Numbered from the stretch's first letter, positions 1 through 6,120 are shown. The stretch: DNA of 12,117 nt from Planctomycetota bacterium (GCA_021795535.1 JAJYPG010000009.1:1-12117), one strand, 5' to 3'. The notes: a model not told the origin generated them from the sequence alone. Numbers and translations: made by a program.

Positions 1-13
1 CATTGGTATTAGT

Positions 14-601
14 GTGCGAACCCTTCAGCGAAAACTAGCCAAACAGGAGATACCATCGCTGGTATTACTGCGATCTGAATTGGATACAGAACCTTATGCG
101 AATCGCAATCCAATTAGCGGTATGGCAGCGGCACATCCTGTCGGAACCGGGGTGGGTGCGGTTGCAGGAGGTGTTGTTGGTGGTGTGGCAGCGGGCGCGG
201 CCATTGGAACCGCCACGGGGGGACCTGTTGGCACCGTTTTGGGAGTTGTCGCGGGTGCGGTTGCAGGAGGCGTGGTGGGCGGTCTGGCAGGGAAAGCCAT
301 CGCGGAGGATATTGATCCAACCGTGGAGCATGGTTTCTGGCGGTCCACTTACACAGCGCGGCCCTACATCAAAAAGGGTGCAACATACGAAGAGTATGCC
401 CCCGCGTATCAGTATGGCTGGGAATCGCGAGTGCACTATAGCAATAAAACGTTTAACGAAACCGAATTGATTCTGGTACGTGATTGGGCCTTCCATAGGG
501 GAAAATCAACCTTGACCTGGGAAAACGCCAAGCGAGCCGTGCGTGATTCCTGGGAACGGATCGACAGAAGAAAACCAAGCCCAATCCTATTGAAAAAGTG
601 A
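14..601 (+). CDS. glycine-zipper domain protein, 5' end uncertain
   Basis: Two glycine/alanine-rich hydrophobic stretches (about residues 43-63 and 69-93) form a glycine zipper, a membrane-inserting helix hairpin. They are followed by a polar C-terminal half rich in Tyr, Trp and Arg (conserved-looking DPTVE, YAPAYQYGWESR, LTWENAKRAVRDSWER). I recognise this layout (HPVGTGVG, zipper, DPTVE, Y-YGWE, W-AK-A-RD-W) from uncharacterised bacterial proteins, often near stress genes; no enzymatic role is known. The family part starts at about residue 33. The GTG at 14 is only the first in-frame start inside the window; the frame is open to base 2, and neither GTG14, TTG80 nor ATG122 has a convincing ribosome site. 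The residues from the left edge onward resemble a helix-turn-helix (IGISVRTLQRKLAKQEIPS), so this may be a fusion or an eroded junction. An 18-bp exact repeat (154-171, 253-270) lies 33 codons apart in frame. The stop is TGA at 599-601. Confidence 0.75.
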   Translation: MRTLQRKLAKQEIPSLVLLRSELDTEPYANRNPISGMAAAHPVGTGVGAVAGGVVGGVAAGAAIGTATGGPVGTVLGVVAGAVAGGVVGGLAGKAIAEDIDPTVEHGFWRSTYTARPYIKKGATYEEYAPAYQYGWESRVHYSNKTFNETELILVRDWAFHRGKSTLTWENAKRAVRDSWERIDRRKPSPILLKK

Positions 602-798
602 AGTAGTAGTGGGGCGCGTAAGTGGGGCAATGCTGTGAACGGGGATGTTTTGCATACCGGCGGAACGCCCCCGTTGCTATGATGCCCGTCTGGGTTAAAA
701 CTCCCATCAGACTGGTTCTCCCACATGCCCAGCATCGGAATAGTGACTACATATTCACAAATTACCGCCCGGTGGTTTGTGAAAGAGGAATTTAGGCT

Positions 799-1509
799 AT
801 GGCAAAAAAAACACTTGTTATGCTGGTGGTCGCACCACTGGACACACTTCCCCTGAAGACACCAGTTCAGATTGTGCTGGATTCCGCCGCGAACTTTGCG
901 GTGCTCGGCGGTTCCACTGTTACCAATACGGGTGACACCGTCGTACATGGTGGAGATGTGGGCAGCTCTCACGGCTTGACAATTACCGGCTTCCCGCCGG
1001 GAATAGTAATGTCACCAAATGCCAAACGCATGGCGGATGATGCCGCCCTTCAGGCACATATAGATCTTACCACTGCGTACAACGCTGTTGTGGGTATGAA
1101 ACCAACGCACAATTTAAGCGGCCAGGATTTGGGCGGGTTGATGCTTCTACCCGGTGTTTATTTTTTTTCGTCGGCGGCGGCTCTTAAAGGAACGCTCACG
1201 CTCAACTGCCAGGATGATAAAAAAGCCCAATTCGTATTTCAGATTGGCACCACGCTTATCACCGCGAAAGATTCGGCGGTTATATCAATTAACAGAGATA
1301 GTGAGGCTGAACCCAGAAACTTTATATTCTGGCAGGTGGGCAGTTCCGCCACGCTTGGTGCGGACAGCACTTTTGAGGGGACTATCCTTGCAAAAACAAA
1401 TATTACAATAAATAACAGTGCCTCCATTCAGGATGGTGGAGCTTTGGCCCGTAATGGAGCTGTTACCCTTGATACCAACAAGATTGCCACAAATCCTCTT
1501 GCTATTTGA
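799..1509 (+). CDS. DUF3494 ice-binding-like protein
   Basis: Nearly the whole 236-residue protein matches the DUF3494 beta-solenoid family, which includes ice-binding proteins and many bacterial surface or adhesin-like proteins. Landmarks in order are ANFAVLGGSTVTNTG (about 32-46), GDVGSS and ITGFPPGIV (about 52-70), LPGVYFFSSAAALKGTLTL (about 117-135), FQIGTTL, FWQVGSSATLG (about 176-186), FEGTILAKTNITI and ALARNGAVTLDTN (about 215-227). The ATG at 799 has a GA-rich ribosome site (aagaggaa) and an in-frame stop just upstream (793-795), so the start is firm. The N-terminus has only about ten hydrophobic residues and no obvious cleavage site, and there is no PEP-CTERM or other anchor, unusual for a family that is normally secreted. 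Fold assignment is confident. True ice binding cannot be inferred, because many family members are probably adhesins or have unknown roles. Confidence 0.9.
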   Translation: MAKKTLVMLVVAPLDTLPLKTPVQIVLDSAANFAVLGGSTVTNTGDTVVHGGDVGSSHGLTITGFPPGIVMSPNAKRMADDAALQAHIDLTTAYNAVVGMKPTHNLSGQDLGGLMLLPGVYFFSSAAALKGTLTLNCQDDKKAQFVFQIGTTLITAKDSAVISINRDSEAEPRNFIFWQVGSSATLGADSTFEGTILAKTNITINNSASIQDGGALARNGAVTLDTNKIATNPLAI

Positions 1510-1526
1510 TCAACAGGGAAAGTTTG

Positions 1527-1596
1527 TGTCACGGGGCGCTTCAAAACCAGCCACTGATGGGCGCTATTCAGGATTTCAAAACCAGCCAGTGGTTTT
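1527..1596. repeat. IS21-family-like terminal repeat region (solo end)
   Basis: The 14-bp motif ttcaaaaccagcca occurs twice exactly (1540-1553 and 1575-1588), 35 bp apart, and gggcgct also occurs twice (1534-1540, 1559-1565). The block is preceded by tgtcac. Closely spaced copies of a TTCAAAACC-GCCA motif after a TGTCA-like tip are typical of IS21-family ends, where they bind the transposase. No istA/istB and no second end are visible, so this is a remnant or solo end. The second copy is also half of a hairpin (aaaacca, 5-nt loop, tggtttt, 1578-1596) that might weakly terminate the DUF3494 transcript. Assigned from recall of the motif style, not a database match. Confidence 0.5.
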
Positions 1597-1732
1597 CCAT
1601 CTTATAATATCTGATAACCGTTCTTATCAATCCTTGTTCTGACTTGATATTCGTATTTTGTTCGGCACATTGGGGCCTTCCTTCGGGCTGTTGCGAATTA
1701 GGGAAGGAGGATAGCCGGTTTTAATCCGCGCG

Positions 1733-1888
1733 GTGACAAACTCCCTTCACTACCCGAACTTCCAAGAATTCCAAGCCGCGATTGACCAATGTCTTGATCA
1801 ACTTCCCACCCTCCATTGCCAAAAACTCAATACGCTGCTGACCCTGGCTTTTCAGACTTTTGAAAAGGTTTCAATCCTGAATGCGTGA
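1733..1888 (+). pseudogene. IS630-family transposase, C-terminal fragment
   Basis: This frame reads VTNSLHYPNFQEFQAAID followed by LPTLHCQKLNTLLTLAFQTF and ends EKVSILNA-TGA. It matches the extreme C-terminus of IS630/Tc1-mariner-type DDE transposases (VTHN-xxFxxFxxFxxAI then LLTLxFQxF and a short tail). Only the last 51 codons remain. The frame is closed by TAG at 1712-1714, and the catalytic DDE residues would lie upstream and are absent. It is therefore a dead remnant; the GTG at 1733 is used only as a boundary. It lies about 140 bp from an IS21-like end, suggesting a spot hit repeatedly by insertion sequences. Confidence 0.8.
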
Positions 1889-1970
1889 GGTATATATGCC
1901 AATCCCTGGAGTGGCCGACAACGGAATGTTAAAACGGCGCGACCTTCGCTGCGGCGGAGTCTGTGGCTGT

Positions 1971-2354
1971 TTACTGGTTACCAGTACCGATGACCGTAAT
2001 GGTGGTACGATCGGTCACCCACTGGCCATTACCAGTCTTGGAGTAGGCCTTGACGACGTAGCCGCCGGGCTGTGTGGCCGTGAACTTGGCGTAAAGGTCC
2101 TGACGGGAGTCATCCGGTGTAAGCGTGGCGGTGCTGGGAGTCACTTTCCAATGAACGCTGCTGTTGGAAAGATTCATTGTCGTGGCATGAACCCATACCG
2201 TCTCGCCAACCTGCACAGAACTATGGTCGGAGTGGAGCATAATCTGGGGCGCATTGGCATTGGAATGGTACGATTGCGAGCAACCCACAACGCCCAAGCC
2301 CATGATTGCCGTCAATGACGCCCCCATGGCAAGATTAAGTAGTTTCGACTTCAT
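1971..2354 (-). CDS. putative lipoprotein with Ig-like domain
   Basis: From the ATG at 2354 the protein has 127 residues. A charged start (MKSK), a hydrophobic segment to about residue 23 and a lipobox (GVVGC, lipidated Cys25) make a lipoprotein signal. The mature part has beta-strand patterning of a bacterial Ig-like domain (SVQVGETVWVHATT near 47, VHWKVTPSTATL, YAKFTATQPGGYVVKAYS, then TTITVIG at the end), like BIG or cadherin-type modules that often mediate surface contacts. An upstream in-frame ATG at 2396 would add 14 hydrophobic residues, but 2354 is preferred because gggag lies 8 nt before it and the signal is then canonical. It lies 65 bp downstream of a small membrane-protein gene on the same strand and may be co-transcribed. 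The ligand and role are unknown. Confidence 0.8.
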   Translation of the reverse strand: MKSKLLNLAMGASLTAIMGLGVVGCSQSYHSNANAPQIMLHSDHSSVQVGETVWVHATTMNLSNSSVHWKVTPSTATLTPDDSRQDLYAKFTATQPGGYVVKAYSKTGNGQWVTDRTTITVIGTGNQ

Positions 2355-2419
2355 AAGGAGTACTCCCAAAAATAGAAAAACAAAAACAGAAAACACAATT
2401 AGTAAAGTTGTTTATGGCA

Positions 2420-2659
2420 TTATTGCGCGGCATTGTCCGGGGTAGTAGATGGCTCTGGCGTTGTGGTCGCCGGTTTCAAGTTGTGAAGGTCGCTTATTGC
2501 CTTATTCTTGTCCGCACGTATCTTCGCCTGATTCACGGTCATCGTGACGTGGGATTTATTGCCATTATTGGCGCTCGACACATGAAACCAACCGAGGTAA
2601 AAGCCCGCGGCAATGACCACAACTATTAAAAGAACAACTAACACGCCAAGAATTCTCAT
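2420..2659 (-). CDS. small single-pass membrane protein
   Basis: This 79-residue protein has one N-terminal transmembrane helix (about residues 3-25, ending GFYLGWF), then a polar segment (HVTMTVNQAKIRADKNKA) and a Pro/Thr-rich tail (TTTPEPSTTPD). The arrangement (MRILG start, helix, GFYLGWF, a short valine/threonine beta-like piece, an Asp/Lys-rich helix) resembles uncharacterised small proteins of Planctomycetes and related phyla; no function is known. The ATG at 2659 has aagga 8 nt upstream. The helix probably anchors the tail outside the cytoplasm. It is flanked by the Ig-like lipoprotein gene downstream and a DUF3309-like fragment upstream, all on the minus strand. Confidence 0.75.
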   Translation of the reverse strand: MRILGVLVVLLIVVVIAAGFYLGWFHVSSANNGNKSHVTMTVNQAKIRADKNKAISDLHNLKPATTTPEPSTTPDNAAQ

Positions 2660-2690
2660 AAATATTCCTTCATTCGGCCAACCAGACGAT

Positions 2691-2792
2691 TCAAAAGCGA
2701 CCAGGAATCACACTCATTAACAGCAGCACGACGACCACCAGCAGAATAAATCCCAAACCGCCGCTGGGACCATATCCCCACTTACAAAGCAA
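2691..2792 (-). pseudogene. DUF3309-like small membrane peptide, N-terminally truncated
   Basis: The minus strand encodes WGYGPSGGLGFILLVVVVLL and then LMSVIPGRF-stop. This strongly resembles the second half of DUF3309 proteins (about 50 residues: helix, PTWPHSR-WGYGPSGGLG, second helix). The first helix is missing: the frame closes with TAA at 2793-2795, and the only start is a TTG at 2792 without a ribosome site, giving 33 residues. A frameshift or deletion of the 5' half is likely; a short peptide expressed from TTG is possible but unsupported. It lies 31 bp upstream of the 79-residue membrane-protein gene. Confidence 0.55.
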
Positions 2793-3159
2793 TTAACGTG
2801 CCACAGGGATAATTCGTGAATTATGGCGTTTGCGGCATCCGGGAACTCGTTATGATATGTACGTGCGCCAGACTGTCCGGGCCAATCTGTCCGATAACGG
2901 CGTATTGTCACGGCTGGTGCCGGCGATTCATAATCGTGCCAAGCGGCAGGAACGCAGCGGATTACGGCCGCTTATTTATTTATTTCATCCATATACAGCA
3001 CGCCCAGTTGCACATTATTGATGGTCGGGAGGCAAATGGAAGCAGAGCTCAACACGCTTTGACGCGGGTTGGCACCGCGTTTGTATAGCAGTCCTTCGCC
3101 TTCGCATAGTCCAGATGGAACGGTTCCGTGTGGCATGCAGCTTTTTAAGGAAATTTACC
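2793..3159. other. intergenic region with no recognised gene
   Basis: This 367-bp gap lies between divergent genes. The plus strand has one open frame (2797-3021, unrecognised, no ribosome site, start only TTG 2830 or GTG/ATG inside) that may be old coding sequence. A promoter candidate and a palindrome lie at 3059-3087, and the ribosome site of the ferritin-like gene (aaggaaa) is at 3147-3153. No RNA gene was recognised. Confidence 0.4.
3059..3087 (+). promoter_or_regulatory. putative sigma70-type promoter with internal palindrome
   Basis: TTGACG (3059-3064), a 17-bp spacer and TGTATA (3082-3087) lie about 70 bp before the ATG of the DUF892 gene. A 6-bp inverted repeat, acgcgg-N7-ccgcgt (3062-3080), overlaps the -35 and fills the spacer, a good place for a repressor to bind. 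Inferred by eye only. Confidence 0.4.
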
Positions 3160-3678
3160 ATGGGAAAAACCAAAGATTTTCGTAACCTTTTCATTGATCA
3201 GCTTTGAGATTTATACAGTGCCGAGACACAGTTGATCAAGGCCTTGCCAAAAATGGCCGAGGCGGCCACTTTACCGGAGCTCAAAGACGCCTTTCTCGGT
3301 CATCTGGAAGAGACCAAAGGTCATCTGGAGCGTCTGGAAGATATGTTTCTTACGTTTGATGCGAAACCCACCGGAAAAACTTGCGCGGCCATGAAGGGCA
3401 TGATTTCAGAAGGCGACGATATTGCCCGTGAAAAATATACTCTTCCTGTGCGTGATGCCGGACTGATTGCCGCAGCGCAACGGGTTGAACACTATGAAAT
3501 GGCTGCGTACGGCACCGCACGGGCCTTCGCGTTGCAACTTAATAACAAGTCCATCGCAGCCAAGCTGCAGTTGACGTTGAAGGAAGAAATTAATTGCGAT
3601 AAAAAACTCACAATGTTGGCGGGTTCGGTGGTCAATGAACAGGCTTGTGAGGAACAAGAGCTGCTTTTGAACGCATAA
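3160..3678 (+). pseudogene. YciF/DUF892 ferritin-like protein, interrupted by TGA codon
   Basis: The frame encodes MGKTKDFRNLFIDQL-stop-DLYSAETQLIKALPKMAE and continues to 3678 (172 codons, the usual family length). DUF892/YciF proteins are four-helix ferritin-like proteins linked to stress. The hallmarks are all here: LFIDQLxDLYSAE, LKDAFLGHLEETKGHLERLE, KTCAAMKGMI, RVEHYEMAAYG and LKEEINCDKKL, including Glu and His residues expected at a di-metal site. Codon 16 (TGA, 3205-3207) replaces a residue that is usually Arg, Gln or Lys, so a single C-to-T change (CGA or CAA-like ancestors) could explain it. The ATG has aaggaaa 7 nt upstream, and the rest is intact, so the mutation is recent, or a base error. 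Restart at the TTG of 3232 would lose the DLYSAE part of helix 1 and probably a metal ligand. Confidence 0.85.
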
Positions 3679-3879
3679 GTACTGGCATACCATCTCAAAC
3701 TGGGAAAGCAAGCCAGCAATCCCCCGTTCGCGCATGTAGTCGATTTGTTTTATATGTTCCGACTCCATTGCCTGTCCCACTGCTTGGCCAGTTCAATCAG
3801 CCGTGGGTGGCGTCAAAACTTACAAGCAAAATGGCCAAGCGGCTGAACATAAGACATTCCCGGTGTCCCTGCCCCGGCA

Positions 3880-4512
3880 TCATGGTTGTCTGCTCGCTTC
3901 GTTCAGGGCGATGGCAACCATGGCTCGCCAGGCACGTTCCGTCAGCCGGGGCCATGCGCTAATAATTGTTTGCAAATCGGCATTTTGGATAGAATCGTCA
4001 GAAAGTGAGCCGGATTCTGCGCCGCTTTTTTCAGAACATGGCGGTTTTCCCGATGATTCTTGGGATAGTTCAGCCACAAGCTCCCGTAAGGTTATCGTTG
4101 GATTCTTTTGAAGGATGGCGCGGCACTTTTTCGCCGACGTACTAAGCGTCGTCTCTTTTATTTGCCGCTCAAGCCATTCAATCGCACCGCTTACGCGGCT
4201 CCTGATTATTCTGTGCCGCTGCAAATCAGAGATTATCGTCACGAATAAATTGAACGATGCAAACGGTTCCTCCATCACGAATTGAATATGTTGCCAATCA
4301 TGCAGAATCGCACCGCATGGTACGTTGAGGGCGGCATCCATTTCCCGCCCAACAAGAATCGTTTTGTTAGCAGATTCTGAAACGTCCGCCCCCTGCTGAT
4401 CGCAAAGGGTCTTCCATCGGCTCTCCGCTGCGTGGTATTTGTTCGCCCACGGCGTCGCATCCGCAATAAGCGCTACAAATTTTTTTTGAAAACGGCTTAA
4501 TTCGGCTTGCAT
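3880..4512 (-). CDS. hypothetical soluble protein
   Basis: This 210-residue protein has no signal peptide or membrane segment and is not recognised. Residues 1-130 look mostly alpha-helical with scattered Trp (WANKYHAAESRW, HDWQHIQF, EWLERQIKETT). Residues 135-155 form another helix (TITLRELVAELSQESSG), then comes a Ser/Asp/Glu linker (about 155-178). The end WPRLTERAWRAMVAIALNEA is a short helical motif also seen at the C-termini of many uncharacterised bacterial proteins and some mobile-element proteins, where the pattern is W-xx-L-xx-x-R-x-x-I. The ATG at 4512 has aagga 9 nt upstream. Isolated gene on the minus strand; no operon partner within 100 bp upstream. A regulatory or phage-like role is possible but not shown. 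Confidence 0.7.
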   Translation of the reverse strand: MQAELSRFQKKFVALIADATPWANKYHAAESRWKTLCDQQGADVSESANKTILVGREMDAALNVPCGAILHDWQHIQFVMEEPFASFNLFVTIISDLQRHRIIRSRVSGAIEWLERQIKETTLSTSAKKCRAILQKNPTITLRELVAELSQESSGKPPCSEKSGAESGSLSDDSIQNADLQTIISAWPRLTERAWRAMVAIALNEASRQP

Positions 4513-4558
4513 CGTTCACTATCCTTTTTAAGGGCCAGCCCAGGCGAATGCGACGGAT

Positions 4559-4587
4559 GATGTAACTCCCCCGCCCAGGCTGTTCAA
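4559..4587 (-). promoter_or_regulatory. putative promoter of the 210-residue protein gene
   Basis: On the minus strand TTGAAC (4587-4582), a 17-bp spacer and TACATC (4564-4559) lie about 47 bp upstream of the ATG at 4512. The -10 match is weak. Confidence 0.25.
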
Positions 4588-4619
4588 CCGGGAGCTACCC
4601 GATTGCCCGAAAGGTTACT

Positions 4620-4883
4620 TTAACGTCGCTCCAGCCATCCGCATAATTGCCTGCCGGATTGCTTCCGGCAATTGCTCCCAGTGGTTGGCCTACTCTTTTT
4701 CCAGGCACGGTGAGCCAATCTGTCTTTTATTTCGGCGGAGAGAACACCAATTTTCTCCAACTGTCCGGCGATGATCTTAAAGGGTGCCAAGGCAATCCGA
4801 ACAAAAATAGTGAAAATGAAGAGGAGAAACAGGACTCCCAGAAGGAAACCGACTATCGACGCAAATATAGTCACAATAATCAT
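4620..4883 (-). CDS. small membrane protein
   Basis: From the ATG at 4883 the protein has 87 residues. One long hydrophobic segment (about residues 2-32, VTIFASIVGFLLGVLFLLFI then FTIFVRIALAP) could span the membrane once. It is followed by a basic cytoplasmic-looking part (IAGQLEKIGVLSAEIKDRLAHRAWKK) and a Cys/Arg-rich tail. The family is not recognised. An upstream ATG at 4928 would add 15 polar residues; 4883 is preferred because gaggtg lies just before it and the hydrophobic segment then starts the protein. A promoter candidate at 4899-4928 also fits the shorter form. It is separated by 107 bp from the 210-residue protein gene downstream on the same strand. Confidence 0.6.
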   Translation of the reverse strand: MIIVTIFASIVGFLLGVLFLLFIFTIFVRIALAPFKIIAGQLEKIGVLSAEIKDRLAHRAWKKSRPTTGSNCRKQSGRQLCGWLERR

Positions 4884-4898
4884 GCCACACCTCACACC

Positions 4899-4928
4899 AT
4901 AGCATTTCTTGGCGGACCAAGCGGTCAA
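4899..4928 (-). promoter_or_regulatory. putative promoter of the small membrane protein gene
   Basis: On the minus strand TTGACC (4928-4923), an 18-bp spacer and TGCTAT (4904-4899) sit 16 bp before the ATG at 4883. The spacer holds a short palindrome (cttgg-tccg-ccaag). A start near 4892 would leave a very short leader, just enough for the ribosome site. Confidence 0.3.
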
Positions 4929-5138
4929 TCTATATCAGCAGTTGCTTTTGCCTCATTATACCATTCCATCCATTCCCCTAAAGCCCCAATCATGGGTTCA
5001 TAATTGTGAAATCGCCAATCGCCCTGTGGATATTACAGAATTCATTGCTTGGCGCCGGGCTTGTGACAATGATCCACGTAATGATTTTGAGAAGTTGCTC
5101 TAAACATAGTTTGGCGGGGGCAGACGCCTTTATCCATC

Positions 5139-5858
5139 TCAATGGCCAGCACGACCACCAGGCTGACCGGCAATTGACACTGACCCCTTTGCCGGATCAA
5201 CTGACACGGCCATTCCAAACCCGCCCGGATTGGCCACCAGCACACGTTTTGAATCCAACAGAACGTCATATTGACTGCCAGCCCACTGGTGGATATGCCC
5301 TTGTATAATTAACACAGGCTTGATACTTCCCGCCAACTCCCGCAGTGTGGTGAAGGTGCCCTCTTGGTTCTTCGCCACTGGTGGGGCATAGGCTGGATAG
5401 TGGGTAAGAAGAATCAGCATATCGCCGGGCTTTCTTAACCTGCGGACGGTACCGGAAAGAGTTGAACAGACATCCGTAAAATTCGCTTCGGATGGCAAAT
5501 CATTGTAATTGCGGCCATGCCAGCCAATGCCTGCCACTAACAATTCCGGAGTTACGCGGGCAACTTTGCCTGTAATGTCTTGCACGGTGCGAAAGAAGCC
5601 CCAGGCGTCGTGGCCATCGTGATTGCCCCGAACGGAATAAATGGGCATCTTGAAGGACTTAAACCATTGATAGGCTTCGCCTCCCTCCAACGCACCGATA
5701 GTGTCGGCATATTGGGCGTCCGATTCATCGTCGGATGAGGCGATGTCTTTGTTGTTGTAAAAATCGCCAGCGTGCAACCAGCATCGGGTATCCGGCGGTG
5801 GAATGATCCCGGGCGCAGCTTCATGGGTGTCTGAGCAGATCAATAAATTATATTTCAT
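5139..5858 (-). CDS. calcineurin-like metallophosphoesterase
   Basis: This 239-residue protein has the full set of metal-binding motifs of calcineurin-type phosphoesterases: SDTHE (Asp10, His12), HAGDF (Asp32), RGNHDGH (Asn79, His80), LTHYPAY (His153) and QGHIHQW (His188, His190). The enzyme would be a cytosolic hydrolase of phosphomonoesters or phosphodiesters, using two metal ions; the substrate cannot be named. There is no signal peptide. An acidic insertion (SSDDESDAQYADT, about 41-53) follows the second motif. The C-terminus ends in a Gly/Arg-rich tail. The ATG at 5858 has a perfect aaaggagg 6 nt upstream, the best ribosome site in the window, which suggests good translation. A promoter candidate is at 5881-5908. 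It appears monocistronic. Confidence 0.93.
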   Translation of the reverse strand: MKYNLLICSDTHEAAPGIIPPPDTRCWLHAGDFYNNKDIASSDDESDAQYADTIGALEGGEAYQWFKSFKMPIYSVRGNHDGHDAWGFFRTVQDITGKVARVTPELLVAGIGWHGRNYNDLPSEANFTDVCSTLSGTVRRLRKPGDMLILLTHYPAYAPPVAKNQEGTFTTLRELAGSIKPVLIIQGHIHQWAGSQYDVLLDSKRVLVANPGGFGMAVSVDPAKGSVSIAGQPGGRAGH

Positions 5859-5880
5859 GGTGTGCCTCCTTTACCTCGCT

Positions 5881-5908
5881 ATTTTATCAAAGCTGCGGAA
5901 CTCGGCAA
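5881..5908 (-). promoter_or_regulatory. putative promoter of the metallophosphoesterase gene
   Basis: On the minus strand TTGCCG (5908-5903), a 16-bp spacer and TAAAAT (5886-5881) lie 22 bp before the ATG at 5858. A transcript starting near 5874 would just include the strong ribosome site. Assigned by eye. Confidence 0.4.
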
Positions 5909-6066
5909 TAATTCAAGGTCCGTATTCCATCAGGCGCAGCTCCTGGCCACCGGGACAGAAAGCTCAATGGGCTTTGGGCTCGCTGAAAATGCGCTGAAAG
6001 CTGGGGGCCAAAACGTGCCTTTTGGTGCCGCTGCGTGCCAATCTGAATCAATGATATTCACCAACG

Positions 6067-6099
6067 AAAAACCGCATGAATCCCTTGAATCCATGCGGT
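6067..6099 (-). terminator. intrinsic terminator after tRNA-Phe
   Basis: On the minus strand a 13-bp stem (accgcatggattc, with two G-T pairs) closed by a 3-nt loop is followed directly by a run of five T. It starts 21 nt past the tRNA 3' end, so it should end the tRNA transcript. Confidence 0.9.
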
Positions 6100-6120
6100 C
6101 TTCCGAGAGTTTGGGGGTAT

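Larger units (their letters stand above)
1510..1970. other. intergenic region with insertion-sequence debris
   Basis: This 461-bp stretch between the DUF3494 gene and the convergent lipoprotein gene has no intact gene. It contains an IS21-like end with repeated motifs (1527-1596), an unassigned AT-richer part, and the 3' end of an IS630-type transposase (1733-1888). Nothing else recognisable was seen. Confidence 0.6.

Noticed and set aside
65..496. Long antisense frame across the glycine-zipper gene
   Set aside because: Its composition reflects the Gly/Ala repeats on the other strand; it has no recognisable domain or ribosome site.
3205..3207. TGA as recoded codon (selenocysteine or Trp) in the DUF892 gene
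   Set aside because: The family has Arg, Gln or Lys here, not Cys, and several genes in this window end at TGA (601, 1509, 8231, 10946), so the code is standard. No SECIS-like hairpin directly downstream was evident.
4909..5103. Small plus-strand frame ending ITEFIAWRRACDNDPRND
   Set aside because: It overlaps the promoter region of the small membrane protein gene, has no ribosome site, and no family is recognised; only the last 25 residues look coding-like.
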